Made by a program: the position numbers and the translations under genes
Source of the DNA: Roseospira goensis
Lineage (GTDB): Bacteria; Pseudomonadota; Alphaproteobacteria; Rhodospirillales; Rhodospirillaceae
Direction: 5' to 3'
Assembly: GCF_014197795.1 (NCBI RefSeq)
Contig: NZ_JACIGI010000022.1
Span: 1-61,082 of the forward strand
DNA: 61,082 nucleotides
In this document: positions 1-7,592 of the stretch, piece by piece
Layout: the number at the start of each line of letters is the position of its first letter
Numbering within the stretch: position 1 is the first letter of the stretch
The notes under the pieces: generated by a model
Seen by the model: the letters and a program-made list of their open reading frames with translations, nothing else
Told to the model about the DNA's origin: nothing
Databases searched by the model: none

Positions 1-95
1 GGCGCCCCGGTCGCCCGCGCCCAGGCCGACGCCATTTTCCGAGACCTGCTGAGGGCCGCCGGCGTCACCTGGCTGCGCCGCACCCTCATGTACGC
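1..95. repeat. Left arm of a 95-bp perfect terminal inverted repeat
   Basis: Bases 1-95 equal the reverse complement of 60988-61082 without a mismatch. Similarity continues to about position 126 with changes at 96, 105 and 123. Both arms lie inside DUF1353 coding sequence. This looks like sequence shared by two related prophages, where an assembly would break, and not like a transposon end. Confidence 0.9.
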
Positions 96-153
96 GGCCG
101 TCCGAGCCGGCGGCTGGACGTACTGGCGGGGCCGGGCCGCCGCGCCCGGCTAA
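1..153 (+). CDS. C-terminal fragment of a DUF1353-family phage protein
   Basis: The reading frame is open from the first base and gives 50 residues ending in TAA. It contains the run ADAIFRDLLRAAGV and, further on, LMYAAVRAGGWTYW, which look like the end of DUF1353 proteins found in tailed-phage and prophage genomes. The function of DUF1353 is not established. The first 95 bases recur perfectly, inverted, at the other end of the window, where they encode the same residues. The gene reads toward the attachment-like site at 554, so it is probably the last gene of a prophage lying off the left edge. Its N-terminus is outside the window. Confidence 0.6.
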   Translation, partial: GAPVARAQADAIFRDLLRAAGVTWLRRTLMYAAVRAGGWTYWRGRAAAPG

Positions 154-242
154 CCGGCGGCCAGGGTGTCGCGCCGCCGACGGCCGGCATCCGTGAGGGT
201 CCGGCGGCCCGAGTCCATCAGGCGGGTGCGGGGGTCGGGCAT
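150..242 (-). CDS. Possible 30-residue phage micro-ORF
   Basis: This short frame starts with ATG at 242, preceded by a GAGGG ribosome-binding sequence at a usable distance. It ends in TAG at 150-152, overlapping the TAA of the convergent DUF1353 fragment. The peptide is rich in arginine and threonine. No family is recognised. In sequence this GC-rich it could be chance, so the call rests only on the start signal and the tight convergence with the neighbour. Confidence 0.2.
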   Translation of the reverse strand: MPDPRTRLMDSGRRTLTDAGRRRRDTLAAG

Positions 243-264
243 GGCGACGGCCCTCGGTGGGCCG

Positions 265-282
265 CCCCGGCCGAAGCCGGGG
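265..282. terminator. GC hairpin between convergent frames
   Basis: CCCCGGC-CGAA-GCCGGGG forms a 7-bp stem with a tetraloop just beyond the minus-strand stop at 292. There is no T-tract, so it is a structural or rho-assisted end at best. Confidence 0.35.
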
Positions 283-553
283 CAGTGGGGGTTAGGCGGC
301 GCGCATCGCGCGCCATGCCCAGGCGAGGCAGCGCTCGAAATCGCCGAGCCACTGGAGCGCGGGACGAGGATGGCCGGACGCGCTATGCCGCTGCGCTGGC
401 GGCCGATCGGGATGAGCCCGCCGGGGCGGCTGTCGAGGCTGCGCCGGGCGCCGACCCCCAGGTCGCGCACCCCCGTCCGGATGATGGGCAGGGTGATGGG
501 CAGGCGGGCGCCGGGTACGACGCCTGCGGCAGAAAATCTCGCCTCTGCTCTCC

Positions 554-569
554 CACCCCCTCCGCCATT
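554..569 (+). repeat. Left attachment-core copy (tRNA-Ser 3' end)
   Basis: The 16 bases CACCCCCTCCGCCATT match 7734-7749 exactly. Upstream bases 551-553 (TCC) extend the match to a tRNA-Ser T-arm end (TCCCACCCCC), but no tRNA body precedes it. Confidence 0.65.
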
Positions 570-577
570 CAGAAGAG

Positions 578-605
578 GCAAGTCCCTGACCGGGCTTGCT
601 TTTTT
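578..605 (+). terminator. Rho-independent terminator after the left core
   Basis: GCAAG and CCC pair with GGG and CTTGC around a TGACC loop, followed by six T. Its place just behind a tRNA 3' end fits a terminator behind a tRNA, or the element's own att region. Confidence 0.6.
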
Positions 606-621
606 CCTGGGCAGGGAGGCC

Positions 622-644
622 GGTCCCACAATTCGTCCCACATT
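622..644 (+). repeat. Integrase arm-type repeat, left side
   Basis: Two GTCCCACA motifs 12 bp apart lie 53 bp inside the left core. The 23-bp block matches 7593-7615 at 21 of 23 positions in the same orientation, as expected for arm sites on both sides of the core in a circular attP. Confidence 0.5.
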
Positions 645-1020
645 CCGTTCCCGGCTGGGACCGAATTGGCCCGGATGAAACCGGACACACCAGACGCGGC
701 GGGCGCCTGTGTCGGCGTCGGGGCGCCGTCCTTTTAGGGTGTCGCGAAATTCGCGCGGGAACCTTCGGATAACTCAGGGGGTCTCCGGTGCATGTGCCGT
801 TTTTCGGCCCTGGGAAGCCCGTACAGCGCAATCTCGCCCTCGCGGGTGGGGAACACCGGCCAAGGCCATGATGCGCACACACGGGCCGCTCTGGCGGGAT
901 GCGTGGCGCGTCGGCCATATGCTGTCCGGGCGGGTTGACCAAGCCGTGGGCATCGGTCCCGCCAGTCGAACGCAAGATGATGGTCAAGACGCAAGCGGGC
1001 AACGTGGTGTGGCGACACCG

Positions 1021-1344
1021 TCACGCGGCATCCCTCCGGGGGCGATGCAGCGCGGCGAACGACGCCAATGCGCGGCGCAGGTACAGCGTCGGCAAGCGGT
1101 CGAACGCGGCAGCGGCATCGGGCAGGGTCTCGGGATCGGCCTCCGCCCGTCGCAGGGCCTCGACGGCATCGGCACCAGCGGGACCGGCATGAAGCCGGAC
1201 GGCCATCGCCAAGGCGCGGCATCGGGCGGCGCGCTCGGTATCGGGCAGGTTGAGAGCCCACGGCCCCCAGGTCGGTGCGGTTCGGTGGGGTCGGGCTCCT
1301 GCGCCGTCCAGGAGCGGGTCGCAGGTGTCGGCCGGGCCGATCAT
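1021..1344 (-). CDS. Hypothetical element protein, 107 aa
   Basis: I do not recognise a family. The start ATG at 1344 overlaps the upstream stop codon as ATGA, so it is probably translated by coupling, and this decides the start. The N-terminus has a Pro/Trp motif (APTWGPWALNLPD) and the rest is an alanine/arginine-rich helical region ending in RRALASFAAL. No membrane segment or metal motif is visible. It is the last gene of the replication-module operon, about 450 bp from the element's left end. A DNA-binding or packaging role would be a guess. Confidence 0.6.
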   Translation of the reverse strand: MIGPADTCDPLLDGAGARPHRTAPTWGPWALNLPDTERAARCRALAMAVRLHAGPAGADAVEALRRAEADPETLPDAAAAFDRLPTLYLRRALASFAALHRPRRDAA

Positions 1345-2000
1345 GGCGATGCCCGCAGCGTCCAGACCGGGACCGATCCGGTCACCGGGCGGCGGTAGGC
1401 GTTGTTCGTCGCGCCGGACGCGGTGCGCAGGGTCGCGGTGTCGGCGGTCAACACCACGACACGGGCGCCGTCCAGCAGCCCCACCAAGCCCATGTGGTCG
1501 TACCGGGCCATGGGGCGGGTCGGGTGCACCCCCCACACGTCGGCCGTGGTCCAGCCGAGGGACGATGCGGTGGCGGCCCACTGGTCCAGGAAGCGCCCGG
1601 CATCGTCGATCAGGCGCGCCCACTGGCGCGGCGTGCACCCGGCCGGCGGTGCCATGGCCTGCAACCGTGCCCAGCCGTCGCACCACTCGCGCGGGATCCC
1701 GCCGTCGAACTCCGCAATCGCGGCGCGCTCGTCCGCGTCATCCTCCATTCCGGCCACGGCCTCCGCCGCGCGGTCGGCCCGGGCGGCAAGTTCGGTGGCG
1801 AGGGTGGCGTGCGGATCCGTCGAAGCCTTGCCGTTAGTGCCAATAGTGCCGTTAGCTCCACCTTGGCGGGTTTTTATATGATCTGTTACCGCATAGGTGT
1901 AGCGATTGGCGCTAACGGCGCTATTGGCACGGGGGGTGGGCGTATGAGAACGGGCCAGGGAAAGCCATTCCTCCGCCCACGCGGCAGGGTCAGCTCTCAT
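1341..2000 (-). CDS. Hypothetical protein downstream of the DUF3987 gene, 219 aa
   Basis: The ATG at 2000 lies 11 bases inside the end of the DUF3987 gene and the TGA overlaps the next start, so the gene sits in a coupled chain. The C-terminal half (about residues 120-219) looks folded and family-like: a GRFLDQWAATASSLGWT helix, then DVWGVHP and a MARYDHMGLVGLLDG stretch. From memory, similar proteins follow primase/DUF3987 genes in other alphaproteobacterial integrated elements. Residues 20-65 are low-complexity Thr/Asn/Gly-rich. Its biochemical role is unknown. Confidence 0.7.
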   Translation of the reverse strand: MRADPAAWAEEWLSLARSHTPTPRANSAVSANRYTYAVTDHIKTRQGGANGTIGTNGKASTDPHATLATELAARADRAAEAVAGMEDDADERAAIAEFDGGIPREWCDGWARLQAMAPPAGCTPRQWARLIDDAGRFLDQWAATASSLGWTTADVWGVHPTRPMARYDHMGLVGLLDGARVVVLTADTATLRTASGATNNAYRRPVTGSVPVWTLRASP

Positions 2001-3513
2001 CGTCCACCCCCTCCAGCAGGCGGGGAGACACCAGATAGTCGGCGCGGGTCCGGCCGGCCCGCTCACCCTCCCGGGCCGGGGCGGCGTGAAGGGCGCCGGC
2101 ATCCACCAGGGTCTGGGCAGCGGCGGCCAGGCGATCCGCCTCCCGCAGCCGGGGCAGACGCCACGTCCGGCGGACGGTGCGCAGGTTGATGGTGGTGGCG
2201 CGGCGGGACCGGATCGCCCGGGCCAGGGTGGCGGCGTCCCGATCCGCCCGGGGCAGCGCGGCGTCCCCGTAGACGCGGGCAGCCATGGGCCGGAAGTACG
2301 TCATCCACAGTGCGGCGGCCGCATGGATCGCCCGCACCGACACCCCGGAAGGCGGGGCCGGATCGGCGGTGACGGCCCACCACAGATGCTCCAGGGCCAG
2401 CGCCAGCCGCAGCACCAGCCCGGGCGCCTTGCCGATGGCCGATGCCATGAGCCCGGATGCGGCGCGGCCGTCGCGGTAGGACTGCACCCGGAACATATCC
2501 ATGGCCCCGCAACCCGGGGCATCCACCGGGACGATCACCGGACGGTCGCCGTCCGGGGTCAGGGTCAGCAGGCGACCGAATGCCCGCTCGACCATGCCAT
2601 GATCCGTGCGGCCGGTCGGCCGGCGCGGCGGGATCGGGTCCGGCCAGGACCAGAGGAACCGACTGGCCAGCCCGTCGTCGGCGTCCCGTAGCAGGTCCAC
2701 CAGCCGATCCGGTTGTGTGGTCCCGTGGATGCAGACCGACAGCGCGGGGATATAGGTGTTGCCGGTCCTCACCCTGTCGATGGTGTACGGCCGGGCGCCG
2801 AACGCCTCGATCCACAGGGCGCGGCTCGATCCGCCGGAGTAGCGCTCGAACGATTCCAGCCATCCGGCCAACTCGTCCCGGGTGGTCAGCAGTCCGCGCG
2901 GGTTCGCGGCCAACACGTCGGCCATCGCCTCCGGTGTCGTGTCGGAGATGATGACGCGCGGCGGACGCGGCTCCGGGCCGGGGTCCATGCCCTCGGGCGG
3001 GAGGGGCGCGGGCGATCCGATCTTGGCGGCCTCCTTCACCTCCGCCTTCCACCGGTCTTTCAGCGCCGATGCCAATTCCTGATCGGCGGTCCATTGCGCG
3101 TGACGGTCGGGGAAGTCGGCCCCCATGTCGCGCTCGACCGTGCGCAGGGCGCGCATGATCGGATCGGCGGCCGGGGATTTGGCGCTGGACGGGTCGCCGA
3201 CGGCACCACACCAAAGGACGGACGGCTCCGCCCAATCGGCCCACGGGGACACCCGCCGGGTGGTGCCGATCAGGGTGGCGACCGTGGGCAGCAGGCCGGC
3301 CACCACATAGTCCGGCGGCGCCGATGCCCCCTCGGCAGCGGTGGCGATCCACGCGGCCCACACCGCCCCGAACAGGTCCATGGGCAGGGTCGGCGGATCG
3401 GCCCGGCCACCACGCCACAGGGCGGGATCCAGGTCTGGCCAGTCATCGGGGCCGGGCGCGCGGGTGGCGCTGGCCATGCCCTCCCGCGCGGCGCGGGCAG
3501 CATCATCATACAT
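1990..3513 (-). CDS. DUF3987 (YfjI-like) ATPase or helicase-type protein, 507 aa
   Basis: This matches DUF3987 proteins of integrated plasmids and phages, which are P-loop ATPases associated with primases. A Walker A-like GDPSSAKS is at residues 106-113. A Walker B/sensor-like LLTTRDELAGWL, with D213 and E214, follows around residue 210, as does the typical SFERYSGGSSR run. The C-terminal 100 residues look like a winged-helix region. The start at 3513 overlaps the end of the primase-polymerase gene by 8 bases. By family it probably acts with that primase to replicate the element after excision; that pairing is inferred from the overlap. Confidence 0.8.
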   Translation of the reverse strand: MYDDAARAAREGMASATRAPGPDDWPDLDPALWRGGRADPPTLPMDLFGAVWAAWIATAAEGASAPPDYVVAGLLPTVATLIGTTRRVSPWADWAEPSVLWCGAVGDPSSAKSPAADPIMRALRTVERDMGADFPDRHAQWTADQELASALKDRWKAEVKEAAKIGSPAPLPPEGMDPGPEPRPPRVIISDTTPEAMADVLAANPRGLLTTRDELAGWLESFERYSGGSSRALWIEAFGARPYTIDRVRTGNTYIPALSVCIHGTTQPDRLVDLLRDADDGLASRFLWSWPDPIPPRRPTGRTDHGMVERAFGRLLTLTPDGDRPVIVPVDAPGCGAMDMFRVQSYRDGRAASGLMASAIGKAPGLVLRLALALEHLWWAVTADPAPPSGVSVRAIHAAAALWMTYFRPMAARVYGDAALPRADRDAATLARAIRSRRATTINLRTVRRTWRLPRLREADRLAAAAQTLVDAGALHAAPAREGERAGRTRADYLVSPRLLEGVDDES

Positions 3514-4312
3514 GGGTCACCTCGCGGGGATTTGCGGCCCCGGCCCGCAAGCCGGATGCAACGGTGCGCTCGACCTCCCGTGCGGTCAGCCCGGCGGCCA
3601 GGGCAGCGCGGGACAGTGCCTCGGCGACCACCACAGGGTCGATCAGCCCGGCCCCGGCCAGGGTGCCGAGACTGTAGGCGGCGGCGTTGAGGGTGGCGTT
3701 GCGCGTGCCCGGGCCGGCCTGGGCAACGGCCTCGCACTCCCGCCGGAGCGCGGCGGCGGCGTACCGACTGGCGCCGGCCGGGTCGGAAAACTCCACCTCC
3801 CGGCGCGGCGGTGGCGGTGGTGGGGTCAGGCGATCCAGCAGCCAATCGGGCGGGGTCGGGAGCGGGACGGTCGGGCGCGTGGTCCACTCATAGACATGGC
3901 CAGACGGATGGATGGACGGTGGCGCCACGATGTACCCGCCCCGGCCTCGGGTATCGACACCGGGCCACAGGTGCGAGCGGGTGGTCGGCGCGTCGCCGTC
4001 CGGGTGCATCATGTAGCAGTGCGCCCCGCGCGCGGTGCGGACGGTCGGCCCCTCGGGCAGCGTGCCCGGCAAGCCGGCCAGTGCGTCGGCGGTGTCGGCG
4101 TCCAGCACCAGCAGGCCAGACGCGGGGCCGGTGGCGATGCCCACGTTCGCGTCGGGCGTCTCCGCGCACCACCGGCGGATCGTGTCGGGATCGGTGGTGG
4201 CCTGGTCCGGCCACCCCCGCAGCAGCGGCAGCTTGTGGCGCGGCCGGAGGGGGTGGACGCGCCACCCCCTCCCCGCGTACCAGAGCGCCGCGCGTAGCAG
4301 GCCGGCAGTCAT
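3506..4312 (-). CDS. Bifunctional DNA primase/polymerase (PrimPol domain), 268 aa
   Basis: The first 165 residues form an archaeo-eukaryotic-type PrimPol domain: GWRVHPLRPRHKLPL near the start, then LLVLDADT at about 67-74 with the metal-binding acidic pair, and VDTRGRGGYIVAPPSIH at about 119-135. This is the signature of PF09250-type proteins that prime replication of plasmids, phages and integrated elements. The C-terminal 100 residues are helical, and no helicase follows within the same chain; that role may fall to the next gene. The ATG overlaps the preceding micro-ORF stop as ATGA. Confidence 0.85.
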   Translation of the reverse strand: MTAGLLRAALWYAGRGWRVHPLRPRHKLPLLRGWPDQATTDPDTIRRWCAETPDANVGIATGPASGLLVLDADTADALAGLPGTLPEGPTVRTARGAHCYMMHPDGDAPTTRSHLWPGVDTRGRGGYIVAPPSIHPSGHVYEWTTRPTVPLPTPPDWLLDRLTPPPPPPRREVEFSDPAGASRYAAAALRRECEAVAQAGPGTRNATLNAAAYSLGTLAGAGLIDPVVVAEALSRAALAAGLTAREVERTVASGLRAGAANPREVTHV

Positions 4313-4389
4313 GCGGCGCCCCTGTCGGCGACCACCGCCCGCGAGCGACCGATGGCCTCCGGGAGGGCGTCGAAGTCCAGGCGGGTCAT
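4309..4389 (-). CDS. 26-residue micro-ORF coupled between the HTH and primase genes
   Basis: ATG at 4389 overlaps the HTH gene's stop as ATGA, and its own TGA overlaps the primase ATG as ATGA, so one ribosome could pass through all three. The peptide, starting MTRLDFDALPEAIG, has an acidic front and a basic Arg-containing end. It may be a real small protein or only a translational bridge; the double overlap favours translation. Confidence 0.55.
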   Translation of the reverse strand: MTRLDFDALPEAIGRSRAVVADRGAA

Positions 4390-4805
4390 CGCGCGGCCTC
4401 GCCGTCCTGCCCGGCCAGGTCCAGCACGCGCAGGGCCAGGGCCCGGGCGTCGCCCATCGCGCGCGGGGACATCGCCACGGCCTCGGCGGCGGCGATCAGA
4501 TCGGGGGTGATCGTGGGGGCGGGCGGGGTGGTCGCGGGGGCGTGGCCGGCCTCGGCCAGTTGTCGGTCTACCCACTCCCGGATCGACCGATAGTCGATCA
4601 TCCGCGTCCGGCCGATCAGTGCTGATCGGAATTGGTCCAGGTGGTCGTAGATGTATGTCCGCGACTTGCCGGTCAGACGGCACGTGGTGGGGATATCCAC
4701 CAGCAGCGGTGCGATATCGCCCGCCCGACTGGCGCGGGTGTCGTGCGGACCGGGGATCATGGGGTGTATCATGTCGTGCATCCCGTCGAGTGGTGCCGGA
4801 TACAT
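4386..4805 (-). CDS. AlpA/excisionase-like helix-turn-helix protein
   Basis: Residues 37-60 (DIPTTCRLTGKSRTYIYDHL) form the winged-helix fold of small AlpA/MerR-like excisionase proteins, followed by a RMIDYRSIREWVDRQL recognition/extension segment. Such proteins regulate the integrase or act as directionality factors. The first 28 residues are poorly conserved-looking, and internal ATGs at residues 9, 12 and 16 are possible starts. It heads the primase operon. The C-terminal part (80-139) is alanine-rich and probably helical. Assignment to excision rather than replication control is inference. Confidence 0.7.
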   Translation of the reverse strand: MYPAPLDGMHDMIHPMIPGPHDTRASRAGDIAPLLVDIPTTCRLTGKSRTYIYDHLDQFRSALIGRTRMIDYRSIREWVDRQLAEAGHAPATTPPAPTITPDLIAAAEAVAMSPRAMGDARALALRVLDLAGQDGEAAR

Positions 4806-4830
4806 CCGGCGATGACGGGACGGTGATCGA

Positions 4831-4853
4831 TTTCAGTCTGCGCGCGGTGCGGC
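4831..4853 (+). repeat. Direct repeat copy 1 upstream of the HTH-primase operon
   Basis: TTTCAGTCTGCGCGCGG followed by TGCGGC. It matches 5076-5098 at 22 of 23 bases. The spacing of 245 bp and the position upstream of a replication operon suggest a regulator or initiator site; this is inference. Confidence 0.6.
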
Positions 4854-5075
4854 ATTTTTTGCGTGCCTGAGCCACATGCGGACACGCAAAGAGATGGGTG
4901 GCGGTGATCGTGGCCGGGCAGTCCCGGCGAGAACAGCCGAGTGCTGCGCACTCGCTACTCTTGGCGCGGGGCCACGCCTTTTGATCGCGTGGGAGGCCGT
5001 GGGCCGCTTTTCGGTGCAGGGGAGGGCGGGGGCATGGGGCCTCCACCGGTCAGCGACTCGGGGAGGGGGCGCCCG

Positions 5076-5098
5076 TTTCAGTCTGCGCGCGGGGCGGC
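5076..5098 (+). repeat. Direct repeat copy 2
   Basis: TTTCAGTCTGCGCGCGG followed by GGCGGC, the partner of 4831-4853. Confidence 0.6.
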
Positions 5099-5149
5099 CC
5101 GGTGCGGTGCCGGGTGTTCGGGAGCTACCCTAGCCCCGCCGGATCGGTG

Positions 5150-5701
5150 TCACGCTGCGACGGGCTCGGTCTCCCATCGCAGGCGCGCGGTGTCTTCGCG
5201 CTCCATCCTGAACCGCACCCGATCCATGACCGGCCGGAACGGCGGCATGGAGCCGTGCGGGCGCAGCTTCAGGCGCGCAATCATGCCGGCGGCATACGGG
5301 ATCGCCGGGGCCTGATCGTGCAGGGCCTCGCAGACGAACACCCGCATCACCTTTTCGGCGTAGCCCCCGAGTGTCTGTTTGTCGTTCTCCCAGCGCGACA
5401 GGGACGCGGTGTCCAGGTCGATGGCGTCCGCGAAGTCCCGCGCGTTCATGCCCGTGGCCTTGCGCAGGAAGCGCAGTTCGGCCCCGGTCAGTTGCAGCGG
5501 GTAGAGCCCGCGCGTAACCGCCAGGGCGGCGGTCAGGCCATCCAGGTCCGGGATTTCGGTTGTGGTCGCCCCGCACGCGGTGCAGGTCTCGCGGACCACG
5601 GCATTGCGCAGCACGACGGGCAGCCCCAGCAGGTCGTCGGCATACTCGGGCAACACTTCGGCGCGGGTCTCGCCTCCGCAGATCGGGCAGGGCTCGGACA
5701 T
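5150..5701 (-). CDS. MqsA-like antitoxin: YgiT-type zinc finger plus Xre HTH, 183 aa
   Basis: An N-terminal zinc finger uses C5/C8 (CPIC) and C40/C43 (CTAC), as in YgiT/MqsA antitoxins. Residues 73-110 are a helix-turn-helix with the typical LSRWENDKQT. The C-terminal 70 residues extend beyond MqsA's usual 131. It lies 12 bp after the DUF4258 gene on the same strand, the toxin-first order of MqsRA. By family it should bind the toxin through the zinc finger and repress the operon through the HTH. Its partner is not MqsR-like in sequence. Confidence 0.8.
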   Translation of the reverse strand: MSEPCPICGGETRAEVLPEYADDLLGLPVVLRNAVVRETCTACGATTTEIPDLDGLTAALAVTRGLYPLQLTGAELRFLRKATGMNARDFADAIDLDTASLSRWENDKQTLGGYAEKVMRVFVCEALHDQAPAIPYAAGMIARLKLRPHGSMPPFRPVMDRVRFRMEREDTARLRWETEPVAA

Positions 5702-5713
5702 GGGCGGGGTCTC

Positions 5714-6001
5714 CTACGCTTCCCAGGCGGTGATGACGGTGACGATCAGCGCGTCGTCCCGCGCCACCACCACGATTTCGAGGGGCCGGCCGTCGCCGTC
5801 GCGGCCCCGGACGTTCCAGGTCTCATCGAACCGGGGTTGCTCCACCCGGACGACGGCGCCGCGTTGCAGAACGGCGCGCACGTCGAGGCGGGTGATTCCC
5901 CGCTCCCGCATTCGGGTTTCCGCGTGACCGGTCCACTTCCACCGCGTCCCCGGATTGCGGGCCAGAGCATGAATGCGCCGGGTTTCGTCATGATACGGCA
6001 T
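5714..6001 (-). CDS. DUF4258 protein, probable toxin of a toxin-antitoxin pair, 95 aa
   Basis: The compact alpha/beta protein has the DUF4258 pattern: WTGHAETRMRERGIT, then DVRAVLQRG, and strands LEIVVVARDDALIVTVIT. DUF4258 is commonly paired with MqsA/YgiT-type antitoxins and its fold is related to small RNases of the RelE/MqsR/BrnT kind; nuclease activity here is inferred. The start MPYHDETR at 6001 is preferred to an upstream frame extension to 6031. A plausible promoter (TTGACA, 17-bp gap, CATCTT) lies at 6062-6034 on the minus strand. Confidence 0.75.
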   Translation of the reverse strand: MPYHDETRRIHALARNPGTRWKWTGHAETRMRERGITRLDVRAVLQRGAVVRVEQPRFDETWNVRGRDGDGRPLEIVVVARDDALIVTVITAWEA

Positions 6002-6033
6002 GGCACGCCTTGGGACGCGATGGAGCACCATCG

Positions 6034-6062
6034 AAGATGGGTCAAGGGTGACGAAATGTCAA
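6034..6062 (-). promoter_or_regulatory. Putative sigma-70 promoter of the toxin-antitoxin operon
   Basis: On the minus strand TTGACA (6062-6057) and CATCTT (6039-6034) are 17 bp apart, about 33 bp before the start at 6001. The -35 is perfect and the -10 weak. Confidence 0.4.
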
Positions 6063-6228
6063 TTCGACGTTGCCCCGTTCCCTCTCATGGAAAGGCGTTA
6101 AGGCTCCGCCGGATTGATGGCCCATCATCGTCAGCCGGCCCCATGGCTTCAGGTTGTTTCAGGTCGCAGGCGCGGGCGGGCGGGGTGGCGATCAGGACGC
6201 CTGCACAATCCACGGTGGCGCGGGGTGA

Positions 6229-7437
6229 TCAGGCGCCCGGCCGGGCCATGGGGACGACGGTGGCCCCCCGGTCCTCGGCGGTCACGGTGGCGGCCCACTG
6301 CTCCATCAGCAGGCGCCGCTTTTCCAGCAGGTCGGAGCGGCGGTAGGCGCGCTCCACCTTGTCTTTCAGCGTGTGCGCCAGCGCCTGTTCGGCCACTTCG
6401 CGCGGGACGTTCGTCGTTTCCGCTGCCCAATCGCGGAACGATGACCGGAACCCGTGCGCGGTGGCGTTCACCTCCATGCGCCGCAACGTCATGGTCAGCG
6501 TCATGTCGGACATCGGCCGTCCCGGACGGGCACCCTCGAACACAAGCGCCTGATCGTCGGAGCGGCGGAGCGCCCATGCTTGGTCCAGGATTTCCAACGC
6601 GCGGTCGGACAGGGGCACGACATGCGGCCGGCCCGCCTTCATCCGGTTGCCCGGAATGCGCCATTGCCGGGCCTCGCGGTCGATCTCGTCCCAGCGCGCC
6701 CCGCGCATCTCGCCGGAGCGGGCGGCGGTCAGGATCATGAACTCGAACCCCAGCTTGACGGCCGGGCCGGCGGTGTAGGCGCGCAGGCCGCGCACGAACG
6801 CGGGCACGTCCTGCCACGGCAGCGCCTCGAAATGCCGATCCTGCTTCGGCTGGCGGGGCAGCCCCCTGGCGATGGCGCGCACGGGCAGTTCCTCGCTGCG
6901 GAAGCCCTTGGCGCGGGACCAGTCCATCACGGTCAGGATGCGTTGCCGCACCCGCCGCGCCGTCTCGGGCACCGTGAGCCAGATGCCGGCCAGCGTGTCG
7001 CGCACCATCGGGCCGTCGATCCGGTCCACACGGATATCGCCCAGCGACGGAAACACATGCTGTTCGAGGCTGGACAGCCATTGGGCCGCGTGCTTGGGGT
7101 TCTTCCAGGCGGGGCGGTTTTCCTGGTGGCACAGACGCGCGGCGTCCGCGAAGGTGGGGATGGTCTCGCGGGCCTTGCGCCGGTCCGCCACCGGGTCCTT
7201 GCCGTCGCGGTACTGCTTGCGGATCGCCTCCGCCGCCGCCCGGGCCTCGGCCAGGGAGACGGTCTCGACCGAGCCAAGCCCGATATCGCGCCGGCGGCCA
7301 TCCACCTGGATGCGCAGGACCCACTTGCGGGACCCGCCCTTGTCCACCACCAGCATGAGCCCGCGCCCGTCGCCGTAGCGCCCCGGGGTCTTGAGCGCGC
7401 GGACCGCCGCCGCCGTCAGCCTGCCCATGGTCTGCAC
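6229..7437 (-). CDS. Tyrosine site-specific integrase (P4 type), 402 aa
   Basis: It catalyses integration and excision at the tRNA-Ser 3' end. Residues 1-90 are the DUF4102-like arm-binding domain, 95-180 the core-binding SAM-like domain and 205-385 the catalytic domain. The catalytic set is visible: R240 in TAARSGEMRG, K267, H328/R331 in HGFRSSFRDW, H355 and nucleophile Y365 in ERAYRRSD. All are intact, so it should be active. ATG at 7437 or the in-frame ATG at 7428 may be the start. About 300 bp separates it from the right core, room for arm sites. Confidence 0.95.
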   Translation of the reverse strand: MQTMGRLTAAAVRALKTPGRYGDGRGLMLVVDKGGSRKWVLRIQVDGRRRDIGLGSVETVSLAEARAAAEAIRKQYRDGKDPVADRRKARETIPTFADAARLCHQENRPAWKNPKHAAQWLSSLEQHVFPSLGDIRVDRIDGPMVRDTLAGIWLTVPETARRVRQRILTVMDWSRAKGFRSEELPVRAIARGLPRQPKQDRHFEALPWQDVPAFVRGLRAYTAGPAVKLGFEFMILTAARSGEMRGARWDEIDREARQWRIPGNRMKAGRPHVVPLSDRALEILDQAWALRRSDDQALVFEGARPGRPMSDMTLTMTLRRMEVNATAHGFRSSFRDWAAETTNVPREVAEQALAHTLKDKVERAYRRSDLLEKRRLLMEQWAATVTAEDRGATVVPMARPGA

Positions 7438-7592
7438 CTTTCCGCCGCCCTCTCGGTGCGATTTCTGTGGGACGGGCTTCGATTTCCGGGCCGGAGTCCG
7501 AAACCAAAAATCGGGGCCAATGCAATCAGGGGCTTAGAAGGGGCGGGTTCGATTCTCGCCCTACTTCGGTCCCACGGTGCGCACACACCCTC

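Larger units (their letters stand above)
154..1020. other. Long non-genic stretch around the left attachment-like site
   Basis: No convincing gene longer than the micro-ORF is seen. The stretch holds a strong hairpin at 265-282, the tRNA-Ser 3'-end-like core at 554-569, a terminator at 578-605 and a pair of GTCCCAC arm-type motifs at 622-644. A minus-strand frame stopping at 292 has a protein-like end (ALQWLGDFERCLAWAW), but it runs through the attachment core. At most it is the tail of a gene broken by integration. Confidence 0.5.
4806..5149. other. Intergenic region with a 23-bp direct repeat
   Basis: No gene is seen. Two copies of a 23-bp sequence beginning TTTCAGTCTGCGCGCGG lie at 4831-4853 and 5076-5098 with one difference. 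The region separates the replication operon from the toxin-antitoxin pair and probably holds the promoter, and perhaps operator or origin sequences, of the replication operon. Confidence 0.5.

Noticed and set aside
292-1002. Minus-strand open frame with a protein-like C-terminus
   Set aside because: Only the last 20 residues look coding; the frame runs through the attachment core and terminator, and the rest is Arg/Pro-rich as expected of a shadow in GC-rich DNA.
1927-1945. TGGCAC sequence resembling a sigma-54 -24 element
   Set aside because: No TTGC at the correct distance; lies inside coding sequence.
7543-7559. T-arm-like hairpin GCGGG-TTCGATT-CTCGC suggesting a tRNA
   Set aside because: No acceptor stem partner, no CCA and no D or anticodon arm fit around it; probably part of the attachment region.
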